Source of the DNA: Streptomyces maremycinicus | GTDB lineage: Bacteria > Actinomycetota > Actinomycetes > Streptomycetales > Streptomycetaceae | NCBI RefSeq assembly: GCF_001184025.1 | Contig: NZ_BBYG01000019.1 | Location: forward strand, 124,001 to 188,000 | Direction of reading: 5' to 3' | Length of the DNA stretch: 64,000 bases | Shown: piece by piece, positions 8,839 to 17,043 of the stretch | How positions within the stretch are numbered: the stretch's first letter is position 1 | How the letters are laid out: each line of letters begins with the position of its first letter | Program-made: the position numbers and the translations under genes | Notes under the pieces: model-generated | What the model was told of the DNA's origin: nothing | Database searches by the model: none | What the model saw: the letters and a program-made list of their open reading frames with translations, nothing else

Positions 8839-9554
8839 CCGGCCGCCTGCCGGATCACGTATCCGAAGCCGCGTACCGTCTGGATCAGCGGGTCGTCACC
8901 CGTCGTGTCGAGCTTGCGGCGCAGCCGGCTGACGACCAGTTCGACGACGTTGGAACGGCCGCCGAAACCGTATTCCCACACGTGGTCGAGGATCTGTGCC
9001 TTGGTGAGCACGGTCGGCGACTTCCGCATCAGATACCGCAGGACCTCGTACTCGGTGGGGGTCAGCGTCAGCAGTCTCCCGCCCCGCCGGACCTCGCGGG
9101 TGTCCTCGTCCATGGTGAGGTCCGCCACCCGCAGCACGGAGCGCTGGACCCCGGGGCCCGCGCTGCGCCGCAGTACGGTCCGCAGCCGGGCCATCAGCTC
9201 CTCCACGGCGAACGGTTTCACCAGGTAGTCGTCCCCGCCCCGGGTGAGCCCGGCGACCCGGTCGGCGACCCCGTCGCGTGCCGTCAGGAACACCACCGGC
9301 ACCATCGTGCCCGTGTGCCGCAACCGGTCGAGCACGCCGAAGCCGTCGATGTCGGGCAGCATCAGGTCGAGCACCACGATGTCGGGACGGAATTCGGCGG
9401 CACGGCGCAGCGCCTCCGCACCCGAGTTCGCGGTGACCGCGTCCCAGCCTTCGTAGCGGGCGACCGTCGCCACGAGATCGGCGATCGGCGGGTCGTCGTC
9501 CACGACGAGGAGTCGTACTTTTTCCACCTGCTCATAGTGCGCCACCCACCCCAC
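8835..9554 (-). CDS. OmpR/PhoB-family response regulator
   Basis: 239 residues: a receiver domain (about 13-125) with the acidic pair in VVDDD, phospho-acceptor Asp about 63 (VVLDLMLPD), Thr in FLTARD and Lys in LVKPF. A winged-helix DNA-binding domain follows, with RSNVVELVVSRLRRKLD as the recognition region. The longest start is GTG 9554; GTG 9545 or 9527 are equally possible and none has a clear ribosome site. It overlaps the kinase by 4 bp. A spaced direct repeat at 9609-9626 in the divergent promoter region is a candidate binding site. Confidence 0.93.
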   Translation of the reverse strand: MGWVAHYEQVEKVRLLVVDDDPPIADLVATVARYEGWDAVTANSGAEALRRAAEFRPDIVVLDLMLPDIDGFGVLDRLRHTGTMVPVVFLTARDGVADRVAGLTRGGDDYLVKPFAVEELMARLRTVLRRSAGPGVQRSVLRVADLTMDEDTREVRRGGRLLTLTPTEYEVLRYLMRKSPTVLTKAQILDHVWEYGFGGRSNVVELVVSRLRRKLDTTGDDPLIQTVRGFGYVIRQAAG

Positions 9555-9608
9555 AGCGCCAGACCCCCGTCTCGGGCGGGCGCGAATCGATAAGATCTTG
9601 AAAGTTGT

Positions 9609-9626
9609 ACGACAGGAAAACGACAG
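9609..9626. promoter_or_regulatory. Direct repeat with 11-bp spacing, candidate response-regulator box
   Basis: ACGACAG-GAAA-ACGACAG: two 7-mers one helical turn apart, the usual geometry for OmpR/PhoP-type dimers. It is in the 125-bp gap between the regulator gene and the divergent reductase operon, about 54-71 bp before the reductase start. Confidence 0.5.
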
Positions 9627-9679
9627 CGAAGCACGGACAAGCTCTGTGTTCTGAGGACCCGATCTAGGAGTTTCCGTCC

Positions 9680-11017
9680 GTGACGACCGTCCAATCGCCT
9701 CCCGTACCCCCCACGGCGATACGTCCCAAAGTAGTGGCCCGCACCGGCCTGTACGCCGTGCTCGCCGCGAACGCGGCCGTCGTGACCCTCTTCGCCGTCC
9801 AGGCGGGCTTCGCCTCCAACGCGCTCGTCGTGATCGGCCGCTTCGCCGGCCTGTACAGCGCCCTGCTGATGGCGTTCCAGCTGTTGCTGGTGGCCCGGCT
9901 CCCCTGGCTGGACCGCCGCATCGGCATGGACCGGCTGACCAACTGGCACCGCTGGACCGGTTTCGGCCTGTTGTGGGCCTTGGTCTGCCATGTGGTGTTC
10001 ATCACCTTCGGCTACGCCGAATCCTCGTCGATGAACCCGGTGAGCCAGCTCGTCGACCTCGCCGAGACCGTCGAGGGCGTGCTGCGTGCCGCCGTCGCGG
10101 TGGTGCTGATCCTGGTCATCGGCGGTGCCTCGGGCCGCTGGGCCCGCCGCCGCCTCGCCTACGAGACCTGGCACTTCATCCACCTGTACACCTACGTCGC
10201 CGTGGTGCTGGCCTTCACCCACCAGGTCGCGGTCGGCACGACCTTCACCACGTCGTCCGCCGCCACCGGCTACTGGTACGCGGTGTGGGGCGTGGCCCTC
10301 GGCTCGGTGTTCCTGGGCCGGCTGGTGCTGCCCCTGTGGCGGAACCGGCGCCACCGGCTGCGCGTCGAGGCCGTCGTCCCCGAGGCCGACAACGTCGTCA
10401 GCGTGTACATCACCGGTCGCGACCTGGACCGGCTGCCCGCCCGGGCCGGCCAGTTCTTCCTCTGGCGGTTCCTCACCAAGGACCGCTGGTGGCAGGCGAA
10501 CCCCTTCTCCCTCTCGGCCGCGCCCGACGGCACCCGGCTGCGCCTCACCGCGAAGGCGGCCGGTGACGGCTCCGCCGGACTGCGCCATCTCGAGCCCGGT
10601 ACCCGCGTTTTCGCCGAGGGCCCCTACGGCGCCTTCACCGCCATGCACCGGACCCGGCCCGAGGCGCTGCTCATCGCCGGCGGCGTCGGCGTCACCCCGA
10701 TCCGGGCACTCCTCGAGGAGATCCACGGACACGCCGTGGTCATCTACCGGGTGGCCGGGGAACGGGATGCCGTGCTCTACGACGAGCTGCGCGAACTCGC
10801 CCTGGCCAAGGGCGCCGAGCTGCACCTGGTCACCGGGCCGCCGGTGCCCGACCGGCTGGCGCCGCGTGAACTGGCCGCGCTCGTACCGGACATCACCGAG
10901 CGGGACGTCTTCCTGTGCGGGCCGCCGCCGATGATGAACGCGGTCCTCGGCACCCTGCGCGAGCTGGACGTGCCCAAACCGCAGATCCACTTCGAACGCT
11001 TCAGCCTGGCCGGATGA
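9680..11017 (+). CDS. Ferric-reductase-like membrane flavoprotein (FAD/NAD(P)H oxidoreductase)
   Basis: 445 residues. The N-terminal half has about six membrane helices with His residues placed for heme in WHRWTGF, LVCHVVF, WHFIHLYTY and FTHQVA. The C-terminal half is a ferredoxin-NADP+ reductase module: the FAD-binding NPFSLSAAP, the NAD(P)-binding GGVGVTPIRALL, and the terminal CGPPPMM. It would pass electrons from cytosolic NAD(P)H across the membrane. GTG 9680 follows CTAGGAG. It is followed within 16 bp by an exported FMN-binding protein and then ApbE, so the electron acceptor is probably that flavoprotein. Confidence 0.92.
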   Translation: MTTVQSPPVPPTAIRPKVVARTGLYAVLAANAAVVTLFAVQAGFASNALVVIGRFAGLYSALLMAFQLLLVARLPWLDRRIGMDRLTNWHRWTGFGLLWALVCHVVFITFGYAESSSMNPVSQLVDLAETVEGVLRAAVAVVLILVIGGASGRWARRRLAYETWHFIHLYTYVAVVLAFTHQVAVGTTFTTSSAATGYWYAVWGVALGSVFLGRLVLPLWRNRRHRLRVEAVVPEADNVVSVYITGRDLDRLPARAGQFFLWRFLTKDRWWQANPFSLSAAPDGTRLRLTAKAAGDGSAGLRHLEPGTRVFAEGPYGAFTAMHRTRPEALLIAGGVGVTPIRALLEEIHGHAVVIYRVAGERDAVLYDELRELALAKGAELHLVTGPPVPDRLAPRELAALVPDITERDVFLCGPPPMMNAVLGTLRELDVPKPQIHFERFSLAG

Positions 11018-11033
11018 GAGATACGAGAACACC

Positions 11034-11444
11034 GTGAAGCGAGTAATCCCCGCCCTGGTCCTGTCCGTGGCGGGTCTGATCCCGGTCTGGCGCTACGAGC
11101 CGTCGACCGGTACGACCTCCACCACCGAGTCCGCCTCGACGCCCTCCGTGTCCTCCTCCACGTCGTCCTCGGGCTCCCCGGGATCGACCACGTTCACCGG
11201 TACGACCGTCGCCACGGAGAAGGGCGACGTGCAGGTCCAGGTCACCTTCGAGGGCGACAGGATCACGGCCGTGGAGATGCTGAAGCAGCCGGACCATCCG
11301 CAGACGACCGCGGCGCTGCCGAAGCTGGTCGCGGAGACGCTGGCCGCGCAGAGTGCGGACATCGACACCGTCTCCGGCGCGACGGTCACGAGCGACGGAT
11401 ACCGGGAGTCCCTCCAGGCCGCGATCGACGCGAACGGCGCCTGA
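11034..11444 (+). CDS. Exported FMN-binding domain protein
   Basis: 136 residues. A short hydrophobic N-terminus (MKRVIPALVLSVAGL) acts as signal or anchor, then a Ser/Thr-rich linker (about 25-56), then an FMN-binding domain of the NqrC/RnfG type. The covalent flavinylation motif SGATVTS (114-120) puts FMN on Thr117. It is encoded between its likely electron donor (membrane reductase) and its maturase (ApbE, starting 1 bp after this stop). This is a one-domain member of the family. Confidence 0.92.
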   Translation: MKRVIPALVLSVAGLIPVWRYEPSTGTTSTTESASTPSVSSSTSSSGSPGSTTFTGTTVATEKGDVQVQVTFEGDRITAVEMLKQPDHPQTTAALPKLVAETLAAQSADIDTVSGATVTSDGYRESLQAAIDANGA

Positions 11445-11445
11445 C

Positions 11446-12183
11446 GTGCACCGCGTCGAACATGTGATGGGGTTCCCGGTCTCGCTGCGGGTCGACGACA
11501 GGGTCGTCCCCGACGGGGCCGGGGACGCCGTGTTCGCGTGGCTGCGCGAGGTCGACGCGCGGTTCAGCCCGTTCAAGGCAGACAGCGAGGTCTCCCGGTA
11601 CGGCCGGGGCGAGCTGTCGGCCGACGAGCTGAGCGCCGACCTCGTCGAGGTGCTCGCCCTCTGCGAGCGGTACCGGGTGGCCACCGGCGGCGCCTTCGAC
11701 GTCCGGCTGCCCGGCCGCGGACTGGACCCCTGCGCGGTGGTCAAGGGCTGGTCCGTGCAGCGGGCCGCGGAGCTGCTGACCCGGGCCGGGCTCACCCGGT
11801 TCTGTCTCAACGCCGGGGGTGACGTGGTCGTTTCCGGCGGGCCCTGGCGGGTCGGCGTACGGCATCCCGAGCTCGCCGACCGGCTGTGCGCCGTCCTCGA
11901 CCTCACCGACGGGGCCGTGGCCACCTCCGCGCGCTACGAGCGCGGCGACCACATCCTCGACGGCCGCACCGGCCGTCCGGCGACCGGCCTCGACAGCCTC
12001 ACGGTCGTGGCCCCGACCCTGACCGAGGCGGACGCCGTCGCCACGGCCGCCTTCGCCCTGGGCGCGGACGGTGTCGAGTGGGCGGCCGCGCGGGACGGCT
12101 GCGAGGTGTACGCCGTACTGCCCGGCGGACGCGTGCTGCGCAGCGCCGGGTTCCCGACGGCGGCGGCAGGGGCGCCCGCGTGA
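11446..12183 (+). CDS. apbE: FAD:protein FMN transferase
   Basis: Transfers FMN from FAD to a Thr in exported flavoproteins. 245 residues from the GTG at 11446, 1 bp after the FMN-binding gene stop. Visible motifs are the FAD-binding CLNAGGDVVVSG, the ATSARYERGDHILDGRTG segment (Mg2+ and substrate), and TEADAVATAAFALG near the end. It is shorter than the roughly 300-350-residue family norm at the N-terminus and has no lipobox or signal peptide, so it would act in the cytoplasm or on a substrate before export. The upstream frame overlaps the previous gene, so I take the coupled start. Confidence 0.9.
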   Translation: MHRVEHVMGFPVSLRVDDRVVPDGAGDAVFAWLREVDARFSPFKADSEVSRYGRGELSADELSADLVEVLALCERYRVATGGAFDVRLPGRGLDPCAVVKGWSVQRAAELLTRAGLTRFCLNAGGDVVVSGGPWRVGVRHPELADRLCAVLDLTDGAVATSARYERGDHILDGRTGRPATGLDSLTVVAPTLTEADAVATAAFALGADGVEWAAARDGCEVYAVLPGGRVLRSAGFPTAAAGAPA

Positions 12184-12296
12184 GGGCGGGGGCGGCCGTC
12201 CCGGGGATGGCCCGGTGGATGCCGGGGCGGCTCTTCGCGCCGATGCGGGCCGACCCCGTGCCCCTGCCCCTGGGCTGACGCTCCCGCATAACTGCT

Positions 12297-12324
12297 GTGG
12301 GTCACCGGTGTTCCGGTGACCCAC
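12297..12324. terminator. 12-bp perfect hairpin, terminator of the flavin operon
   Basis: GTGGGTCACCGG and CCGGTGACCCAC pair around TGTT, 114 bp after the apbE stop and before the next gene. Confidence 0.75.
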
Positions 12325-12383
12325 GGGTCGTGCACCGGGGAAATGCCTTTCGCCCGGGTGCGGGTGGCGTGATCCCCTGGGGC

Positions 12384-12782
12384 ATGAGCCTGACGACCGA
12401 GGTCTTCCTGGTGCGCGACGACGGTGACCTCGACATCCTGACCGGGGAGCGGGACGGTCGGCCGGACGGCACGGACCTGGCCGGCCCGGAGTCGTGGCGC
12501 ACCCAGGTCTGGGGATCACGGGCCGTCCGCCGGATCGGCGCCCGGTTCCTGCCGGCGCTGGTGAGCGTGCACCACGGTGATGTCGTCGCCCCGGACGAGA
12601 TCCCCGCCGTCCTGACGGAGATCGCCCTGGTGCGCGCCTGTTCGGAGCGGCTCGCCGCCGAGACCCGCCCGCCCGACCGGACGGCCGAGAGCCACCACTT
12701 CCACATCTCCAGCCGTCTCGACGGCATCGAGGCGAGCGCGCGGTACGCGCAGGGGGCCGGCGGCGGACTGCTGATCTGGTAA
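12384..12782 (+). CDS. Conserved hypothetical protein
   Basis: 132 residues from ATG 12384, MSLTTEVFLVRDDG. Soluble, no signal peptide, Arg- and Asp-rich. It has HHGD near 60 and SHHFHISSRLD near 105-115, so clustered His residues could bind metal, but I do not recognise a domain. It stands alone between a terminator and the betaine-type ABC operon. Codon bias (third-position GC) is typical of real genes here. Confidence 0.65.
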   Translation: MSLTTEVFLVRDDGDLDILTGERDGRPDGTDLAGPESWRTQVWGSRAVRRIGARFLPALVSVHHGDVVAPDEIPAVLTEIALVRACSERLAAETRPPDRTAESHHFHISSRLDGIEASARYAQGAGGGLLIW

Positions 12783-12864
12783 GCGGTCTAGACTCTCCCC
12801 GCAACGGCCCGAACTCGTATCGAGAGCGGGCGGAAATGGCCAGACCCGAAGGGTATTCGGCGCT

Positions 12865-14019
12865 TTGATACGGATAGATTCAGTCACCAAGCGATACCCG
12901 GACGGCACGGTGGCGGTCGACCGGCTTTCCCTCGACATACCGGACCGTTCGATCACCGTCCTGGTCGGCCCCTCGGGCTGTGGCAAGACGACCACCCTGC
13001 GGATGATCAACCGGATGGTCGAGCCCAGCGAGGGCACGATCCTCATCGACGGCGTCGACAGCCGTCAGCAGCCGGTCAACACCCTGCGCCGGTCCATGGG
13101 TTACGTCATCCAGAACGCCGGACTCTTCCAGCACCGGACGATCGTCGACAACATCGCGACCGTGCCCCGCATGCTCGGCTGGAGCAAGGACAAGGCCCGC
13201 GCGCGGGCCCGCGAGCTGATGGAACGGGTCGGACTCGACGCCTCGTTCGCCAAGCGCTATCCCTACCAGCTCTCCGGCGGCCAGCAGCAGCGCGTCGGCG
13301 TGGCCCGCGCGCTCGCCGCCGATCCGCCGGTGCTGCTGATGGACGAACCGTTCTCCGCCGTCGACCCCGTGGTCCGCAAGGGCCTCCAGGACGAACTGCT
13401 GCGCATTCAAGCCGAGTTGGGCAAGACCATCGTCTTCGTCACACATGACATCGACGAGGCCGTCAAGCTCGGCACGATGGTCGCCGTGCTGCGTACCGGC
13501 GGCAGGCTCGCCCAGTTCGCGCCGCCGGCCGAGCTGTTGTCCGATCCCGCGGACGCGTTCGTCGAGGACTTCCTCGGCGCGGACCGTGGCATCCGGCGCC
13601 TGTCCTTCTTCTCGTCCGCGGGCCTCGACCTGCTCACCACCCCGATCGTCGCGATCGACTCCACGGCCGAGCAGATCGCCGCACGGGGCGCGACCGACGC
13701 CCCCTACCTCCTCGTCACCGGTCTGGACGGCCGTCCGCTCGGCTGGAGCGAACCCGGCGCGCTGACGGCAGGTCGGATCGACGCCGACCGACTGCTCCCG
13801 TACGGGCGGCCGTTCGTCGCCGGACGCGACTCACTGCGAGCCGCCCTCGACTGCGCGGTCCTGTCGCCCACCGGCTGGGCGGTCGCCGTGGACACCGAGG
13901 GCCGGGCCGCCGGGGTCGTCTCGCAGACGGCCATCGGCGAGGCCATCCGCGGCGCCCACGCGGCAGGACGTGAGGAGCGGCCGACGCCCGAGGAGACCCC
14001 TCAGAAGGTCATCCGGTGA
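12865..14019 (+). CDS. ABC transporter ATP-binding protein, quaternary-amine (betaine/choline) type
   Basis: 384 residues. Walker A GPSGCGKTT (35-43), Q-loop, signature LSGGQQQR, Walker B VLLMDEPFSA, switch His in FVTHDIDEA. About 130 residues follow the ATPase domain and look like a CBS-type regulatory region (DAPYLLVTGLDGRPLGW), as in ProV/OpuA ATPases that sense ionic strength. TTG at 12865 is the only start close to the conserved TKRYPDG; the ribosome site is weak (GAAGGG). It overlaps the first permease by 4 bp. With two permeases and the binding protein at 20549 it would import glycine betaine, choline or a relative. Confidence 0.9.
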   Translation: MIRIDSVTKRYPDGTVAVDRLSLDIPDRSITVLVGPSGCGKTTTLRMINRMVEPSEGTILIDGVDSRQQPVNTLRRSMGYVIQNAGLFQHRTIVDNIATVPRMLGWSKDKARARARELMERVGLDASFAKRYPYQLSGGQQQRVGVARALAADPPVLLMDEPFSAVDPVVRKGLQDELLRIQAELGKTIVFVTHDIDEAVKLGTMVAVLRTGGRLAQFAPPAELLSDPADAFVEDFLGADRGIRRLSFFSSAGLDLLTTPIVAIDSTAEQIAARGATDAPYLLVTGLDGRPLGWSEPGALTAGRIDADRLLPYGRPFVAGRDSLRAALDCAVLSPTGWAVAVDTEGRAAGVVSQTAIGEAIRGAHAAGREERPTPEETPQKVIR

Positions 14020-14732
14020 ACCGCTTCTTCGACATCCCCAGCGACCTCCAGCACGACTGGTTCGGCCTGATCGGGCTCCATCTGCGCGAGGCACTGCTCC
14101 CGGTGCTGGGCGGGCTGCTGCTCGCGCTCCCGCTGGCCCAGCTGTGCGTGCGGCTGCGCTGGCTGTATCCGCCCGTGCTGTGGGTGACGACCGTGCTCTA
14201 CGCCATCCCGTCGCTGGCCTTCTTCGTCGTCCTCATCGACTACACGGGCCAGACCGAACTGACGGTGATGATCCCGCTCACCGTCTACAGCCTGGTCGTG
14301 CTCGTGCCGGCCATCGTCGACGGCGTCCGTTCGGTCCCGCAGGAGACCCTCGCCGCCGCGACCGCCATGGGCTTCGGACCCGTGCGCCGGTACGTCCTGG
14401 TCCAGTTGCCGATCGCGGTGCCCGCCATCATCGCCGGGCTTCGGGTGGCCACCGTGTCCAGCATCAGCCTCGTCAGCGTCGGCATGCTGATCGGCAACCA
14501 GGGCGCGCTCGGCAATCTGCTGCACGACGCGCAGATCTACAACCGGCCCGAACTCGCCTGGAACTCCGTCATCACCAGCGCCGCCCTGGCGGTGCTCGCC
14601 GACGCCCTGCTGGTCGTCCTCCGGGTCCTGCTCACGCCCTGGATGCCGAGCGGCGCGCGCGGCGGAAAGACCAAGCCCGCCGGGGTCCGGCCCGAACCGG
14701 CCGTGCCCGCCCTGGAGGACGCAGCCCGGTGA
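14016..14732 (+). CDS. ABC transporter permease 1 (betaine/choline type)
   Basis: 238 residues with five to six membrane helices. The EAA-like cytoplasmic loop is LAAATAMGFGPVRRYVLVQLPIAVP, the contact to the ATPase. GTG 14016 overlaps the ATPase stop (GTGA) and the gene itself overlaps permease 2 by 4 bp, so all three are translationally coupled. The C-terminal 25 residues are a polar Gly/Lys/Pro tail. No fused binding domain. Confidence 0.92.
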   Translation: MNRFFDIPSDLQHDWFGLIGLHLREALLPVLGGLLLALPLAQLCVRLRWLYPPVLWVTTVLYAIPSLAFFVVLIDYTGQTELTVMIPLTVYSLVVLVPAIVDGVRSVPQETLAAATAMGFGPVRRYVLVQLPIAVPAIIAGLRVATVSSISLVSVGMLIGNQGALGNLLHDAQIYNRPELAWNSVITSAALAVLADALLVVLRVLLTPWMPSGARGGKTKPAGVRPEPAVPALEDAAR

Positions 14733-15397
14733 ACGTCATCAATTTCATCAACGCCTTCTTCAGCGACAGCGCGCACTGGCACGGCTACGACGGAATCCCC
14801 ACCCGCGTGGGGGAACACGTCCAGTACTCCCTGGAGGCGCTGGCCCTCGCCGCCCTGATCGGGCTGCCGATCGGCCTGGTGACCGGTCACTACGGACGCG
14901 GCGGGAACGTCCTCTCCCTCGTCGCCACGGCCGGCCGGGCGCTTCCCACCTTCGGCCTGCTGGTGGTGACGACCATCGTGCTCGGCTTCGGCATGCTGCC
15001 CGTGATGATCCCGCTGGTCGTCCTCGCCGTCCCGCCGATCCTGGTCACCACCTACGAGGCGGTGCGCTCCGTCGACCCGTCCCCCGTGGACGCCGCACGC
15101 GGCATGGGCATGGGGGAGTCCGGCATCCTGCTGCGCGTCGAACTGCCCGTCGCGCTCCCGCTGATCTTCGGCGGTCTGCGGTCGGCGGCCATCCAGATCG
15201 TCTCCACGGCCACCATCGCCGCGTACGTCAGCCTCGGCGGCCTCGGCCGCTACATCGTCGACGGTCTCTACCAGCACGACTACGAGAAGGTGGTGGGCGG
15301 CGCCACCCTGGTCGCCGGCATGGCACTCGCGACGCTCGCGGTGTTCTGGGCGGCCGCCAAGGTGACGGTCTCGCCCGGGGTACGCGGGAGCAACTAG
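14729..15397 (+). CDS. ABC transporter permease 2 (betaine/choline type)
   Basis: 222 residues from the coupled GTG 14729. Membrane helices are spread from about residue 30 onward, and the EAA loop reads DAARGMGMGESGILLRVELPVALP. It is the partner of permease 1; together they form the channel of an OpuC/OpuB-like importer. The operon ends at the 15452-15484 terminator without a binding-protein gene, which is found 5 kb away beyond conservon 1. Confidence 0.92.
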   Translation: MNVINFINAFFSDSAHWHGYDGIPTRVGEHVQYSLEALALAALIGLPIGLVTGHYGRGGNVLSLVATAGRALPTFGLLVVTTIVLGFGMLPVMIPLVVLAVPPILVTTYEAVRSVDPSPVDAARGMGMGESGILLRVELPVALPLIFGGLRSAAIQIVSTATIAAYVSLGGLGRYIVDGLYQHDYEKVVGGATLVAGMALATLAVFWAAAKVTVSPGVRGSN

Positions 15398-15451
15398 CCG
15401 CCGACGGCGTCGGATCCCCGGCGGCGACGGGGCTCAGGGCGGGAACGTACG

Positions 15452-15484
15452 CGGTGCGGGGGGAACGGCGTTCCCCCCGCACCG
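15452..15484. terminator. 15-bp perfect hairpin between convergent operons
   Basis: CGGTGCGGGGGGAAC and GTTCCCCCCGCACCG pair around GGC. It sits between the permease stop (15397) and the conservon GTPase stop (15506), so it can serve both directions. Confidence 0.85.
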
Positions 15485-15505
15485 TAGTTCCGGTCCGGCC
15501 TGCCG

Positions 15506-16105
15506 TCAGCCGCCCGAGCGGGCCAGCGCCTGCTCCAGCACGACCAGCAGCGCGTCGCGCACCGAGCCGCGCTCGCGGGCGTCGAACACGAGCAGCGGTA
15601 CGCCCTCGGACACGTCGAGAGCCCAGCGGACCTCGTCCAGCGTGTGCGCGATCTGTCCGTCGAAGGCGTTCACGGCGACGGCGAACGGGATCTGCTTGTG
15701 CTCGAAGTAGTCGACCGCCGCGTAACAGTCGTCGAGACGGCGGGTGTCCACGATGACGAGCCCGCCGACCGCGCCCTCCACGATGTCGTCCCACATGAAG
15801 CCGAACCGTTCCTGCCCCGGCGTGCCGAACAGGTACAGCTTCAGTGTCGGGTCGATGGTGATGCAGCCGAAGTCCATCGCCACCGTGGTCGTGGTCTTGC
15901 GCGGGGTGTGGCTGAGGTCGTCCACACCCGCCGCGACCTCGGTGATGGCCGCCTCGGTGGTCAGCGGCTCGATCTCGGAGATCGAGCCGACGGCGGTGGT
16001 CTTGCCCACGCCGAAGCCGCCCGCGATCACCAGTTTCACCGGCAGCGGCGGCCGTACGGCGGCCTGGCCGGCCGAGGTGCGGACCAGCGGTTCAGTCGGT
16101 GTCAC
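15506..16105 (-). CDS. Conservon 1 small GTPase (CvnD type)
   Basis: 199 residues from GTG 16105. P-loop GGFGVGKTT (about 29-37) is followed by the Asp/Phe of MDFGCI, the G3 LFGTPGQERF, and VNAFDG in place of the canonical NKxD. This is the MglA-related GTPase that closes every conservon. The start overlaps the DUF742 gene by 14 bp; the frame runs further upstream to 16144 but into the neighbour. It is thought to act at the membrane downstream of the kinase-like CvnA. No P450 gene follows, so this is the four-gene form. Confidence 0.93.
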   Translation of the reverse strand: MTPTEPLVRTSAGQAAVRPPLPVKLVIAGGFGVGKTTAVGSISEIEPLTTEAAITEVAAGVDDLSHTPRKTTTTVAMDFGCITIDPTLKLYLFGTPGQERFGFMWDDIVEGAVGGLVIVDTRRLDDCYAAVDYFEHKQIPFAVAVNAFDGQIAHTLDEVRWALDVSEGVPLLVFDARERGSVRDALLVVLEQALARSGG

Positions 16106-16535
16106 GGAGTACCCCCCGGGAGTCGGGGATGGCCCGCAGGCCATCGATAACCCTGCGCAGAACGGATGCGTCGTGGGTGACGCCGGAGTCGGGCATGTGC
16201 ACCGACAACTGCCCCGCCGTCCGGAGGTCCTCGGCGAGGACCCGCACCACGTTCAGGTGCAGCCGCAGCCTGGCCGCGATCTCCGCGATGGACTGCGGGA
16301 CGCGGCAGGCGGCGACGATGTCGTGCTGTTCGAAGGAGAGCCGGTCGAGCGCGTCGAGCCCGCCGGTGGTGGCCACCAGCTGGGTCTCCACGGGCATCGT
16401 CCGGCCGGACGACGCCTCGCCGACGCCGCCCGCCACCCGGCCGGCGGTGACCAGGAAGGGCCGGACGGCGGGCGCGGGGCCGACGGGTACGACGCCGTCC
16501 TCGCCGGGCCCGCGCGGTGTGCGGCCGTCCGCCAT
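16092..16535 (-). CDS. Conservon 1 DUF742 protein (CvnC type)
   Basis: 147 residues. DUF742 proteins have a winged-helix-like fold; here the conserved block is SIAEIAARLRLHLNVVRVLAEDLRTAGQL (shown in parts: SIAEIAARLRL, then VRVLAEDL). The first 50 residues carry RPFLVTAGRV, equivalent to the RPF...GGRT signature of this family, but the usual GGRT is changed. It lies between the roadblock and GTPase genes with 31 bp and an overlap respectively. Likely a partner or adaptor of CvnD. Confidence 0.9.
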   Translation of the reverse strand: MADGRTPRGPGEDGVVPVGPAPAVRPFLVTAGRVAGGVGEASSGRTMPVETQLVATTGGLDALDRLSFEQHDIVAACRVPQSIAEIAARLRLHLNVVRVLAEDLRTAGQLSVHMPDSGVTHDASVLRRVIDGLRAIPDSRGVLRDTD

Positions 16536-16566
16536 CGGTGTTCGCTCTCTCTACGGTGGCACGCGC

Positions 16567-17043
16567 TCAGCGCGTACGCGTGGCGCCGACGCTGTTCTTC
16601 AGTTCCAGGACGAGCTGCGGGCTGAGCGCCGTGCCGGCGCGGTTGGCGAACACCGTCATCTCGTAGGCGATGTTGCCCAGCTTGGCCTCCTTGTCGGTGA
16701 CGACGCCGAGCACGGCGCCGCTGCCGATCGCGGAGACCAGGACGTGGCCGCCCTCCAGGTCGATGATGACCTTGTTCAGGCCGCCCAGGCCGTAGTTGCC
16801 GGAGGCGCCCGCGGCCAGGCTCGTGATGCCCGAGACGATCGCGGCCAGCCGTTCGGAGTCGGCGTGCTCGCGCAGCTCCGACACCGCGATCAGCAGTCCG
16901 TCGGAGGACACCGCGATGGCGTCCACGACTCCCGCGGTCTCGGTGGCGAAGCGGTTGAGCAGCCAGGTGAAGTCGGCTGCGGCGGCCCGCAGGTCGGTCG
17001 GCTTGGCGTCTCCGGCGGGAGTCTCACCTGTCGACGTGCTCAC
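16567..17043 (-). CDS. Conservon 1 roadblock/LC7 protein (CvnB type)
   Basis: 158 residues, one roadblock/LC7 domain. Characteristic pieces are FTWLLNRFATETAGV at the start of the domain, AIAVSSDGLLIAVS, and GHVLVSAIGSGAVLGVV. The family supplies GAP-like or scaffold function for MglA-type GTPases. GTG 17043 overlaps the kinase stop (GTGA), so translation is coupled to CvnA. Confidence 0.93.
   Translation of the reverse strand: MSTSTGETPAGDAKPTDLRAAAADFTWLLNRFATETAGVVDAIAVSSDGLLIAVSELREHADSERLAAIVSGITSLAAGASGNYGLGGLNKVIIDLEGGHVLVSAIGSGAVLGVVTDKEAKLGNIAYEMTVFANRAGTALSPQLVLELKNSVGATRTR

Noticed and set aside
7051..9228. A 725-residue plus-strand open frame
   Set aside because: It covers the two-component genes antisense; composition is typical of a high-GC shadow frame and it crosses several short repeats.
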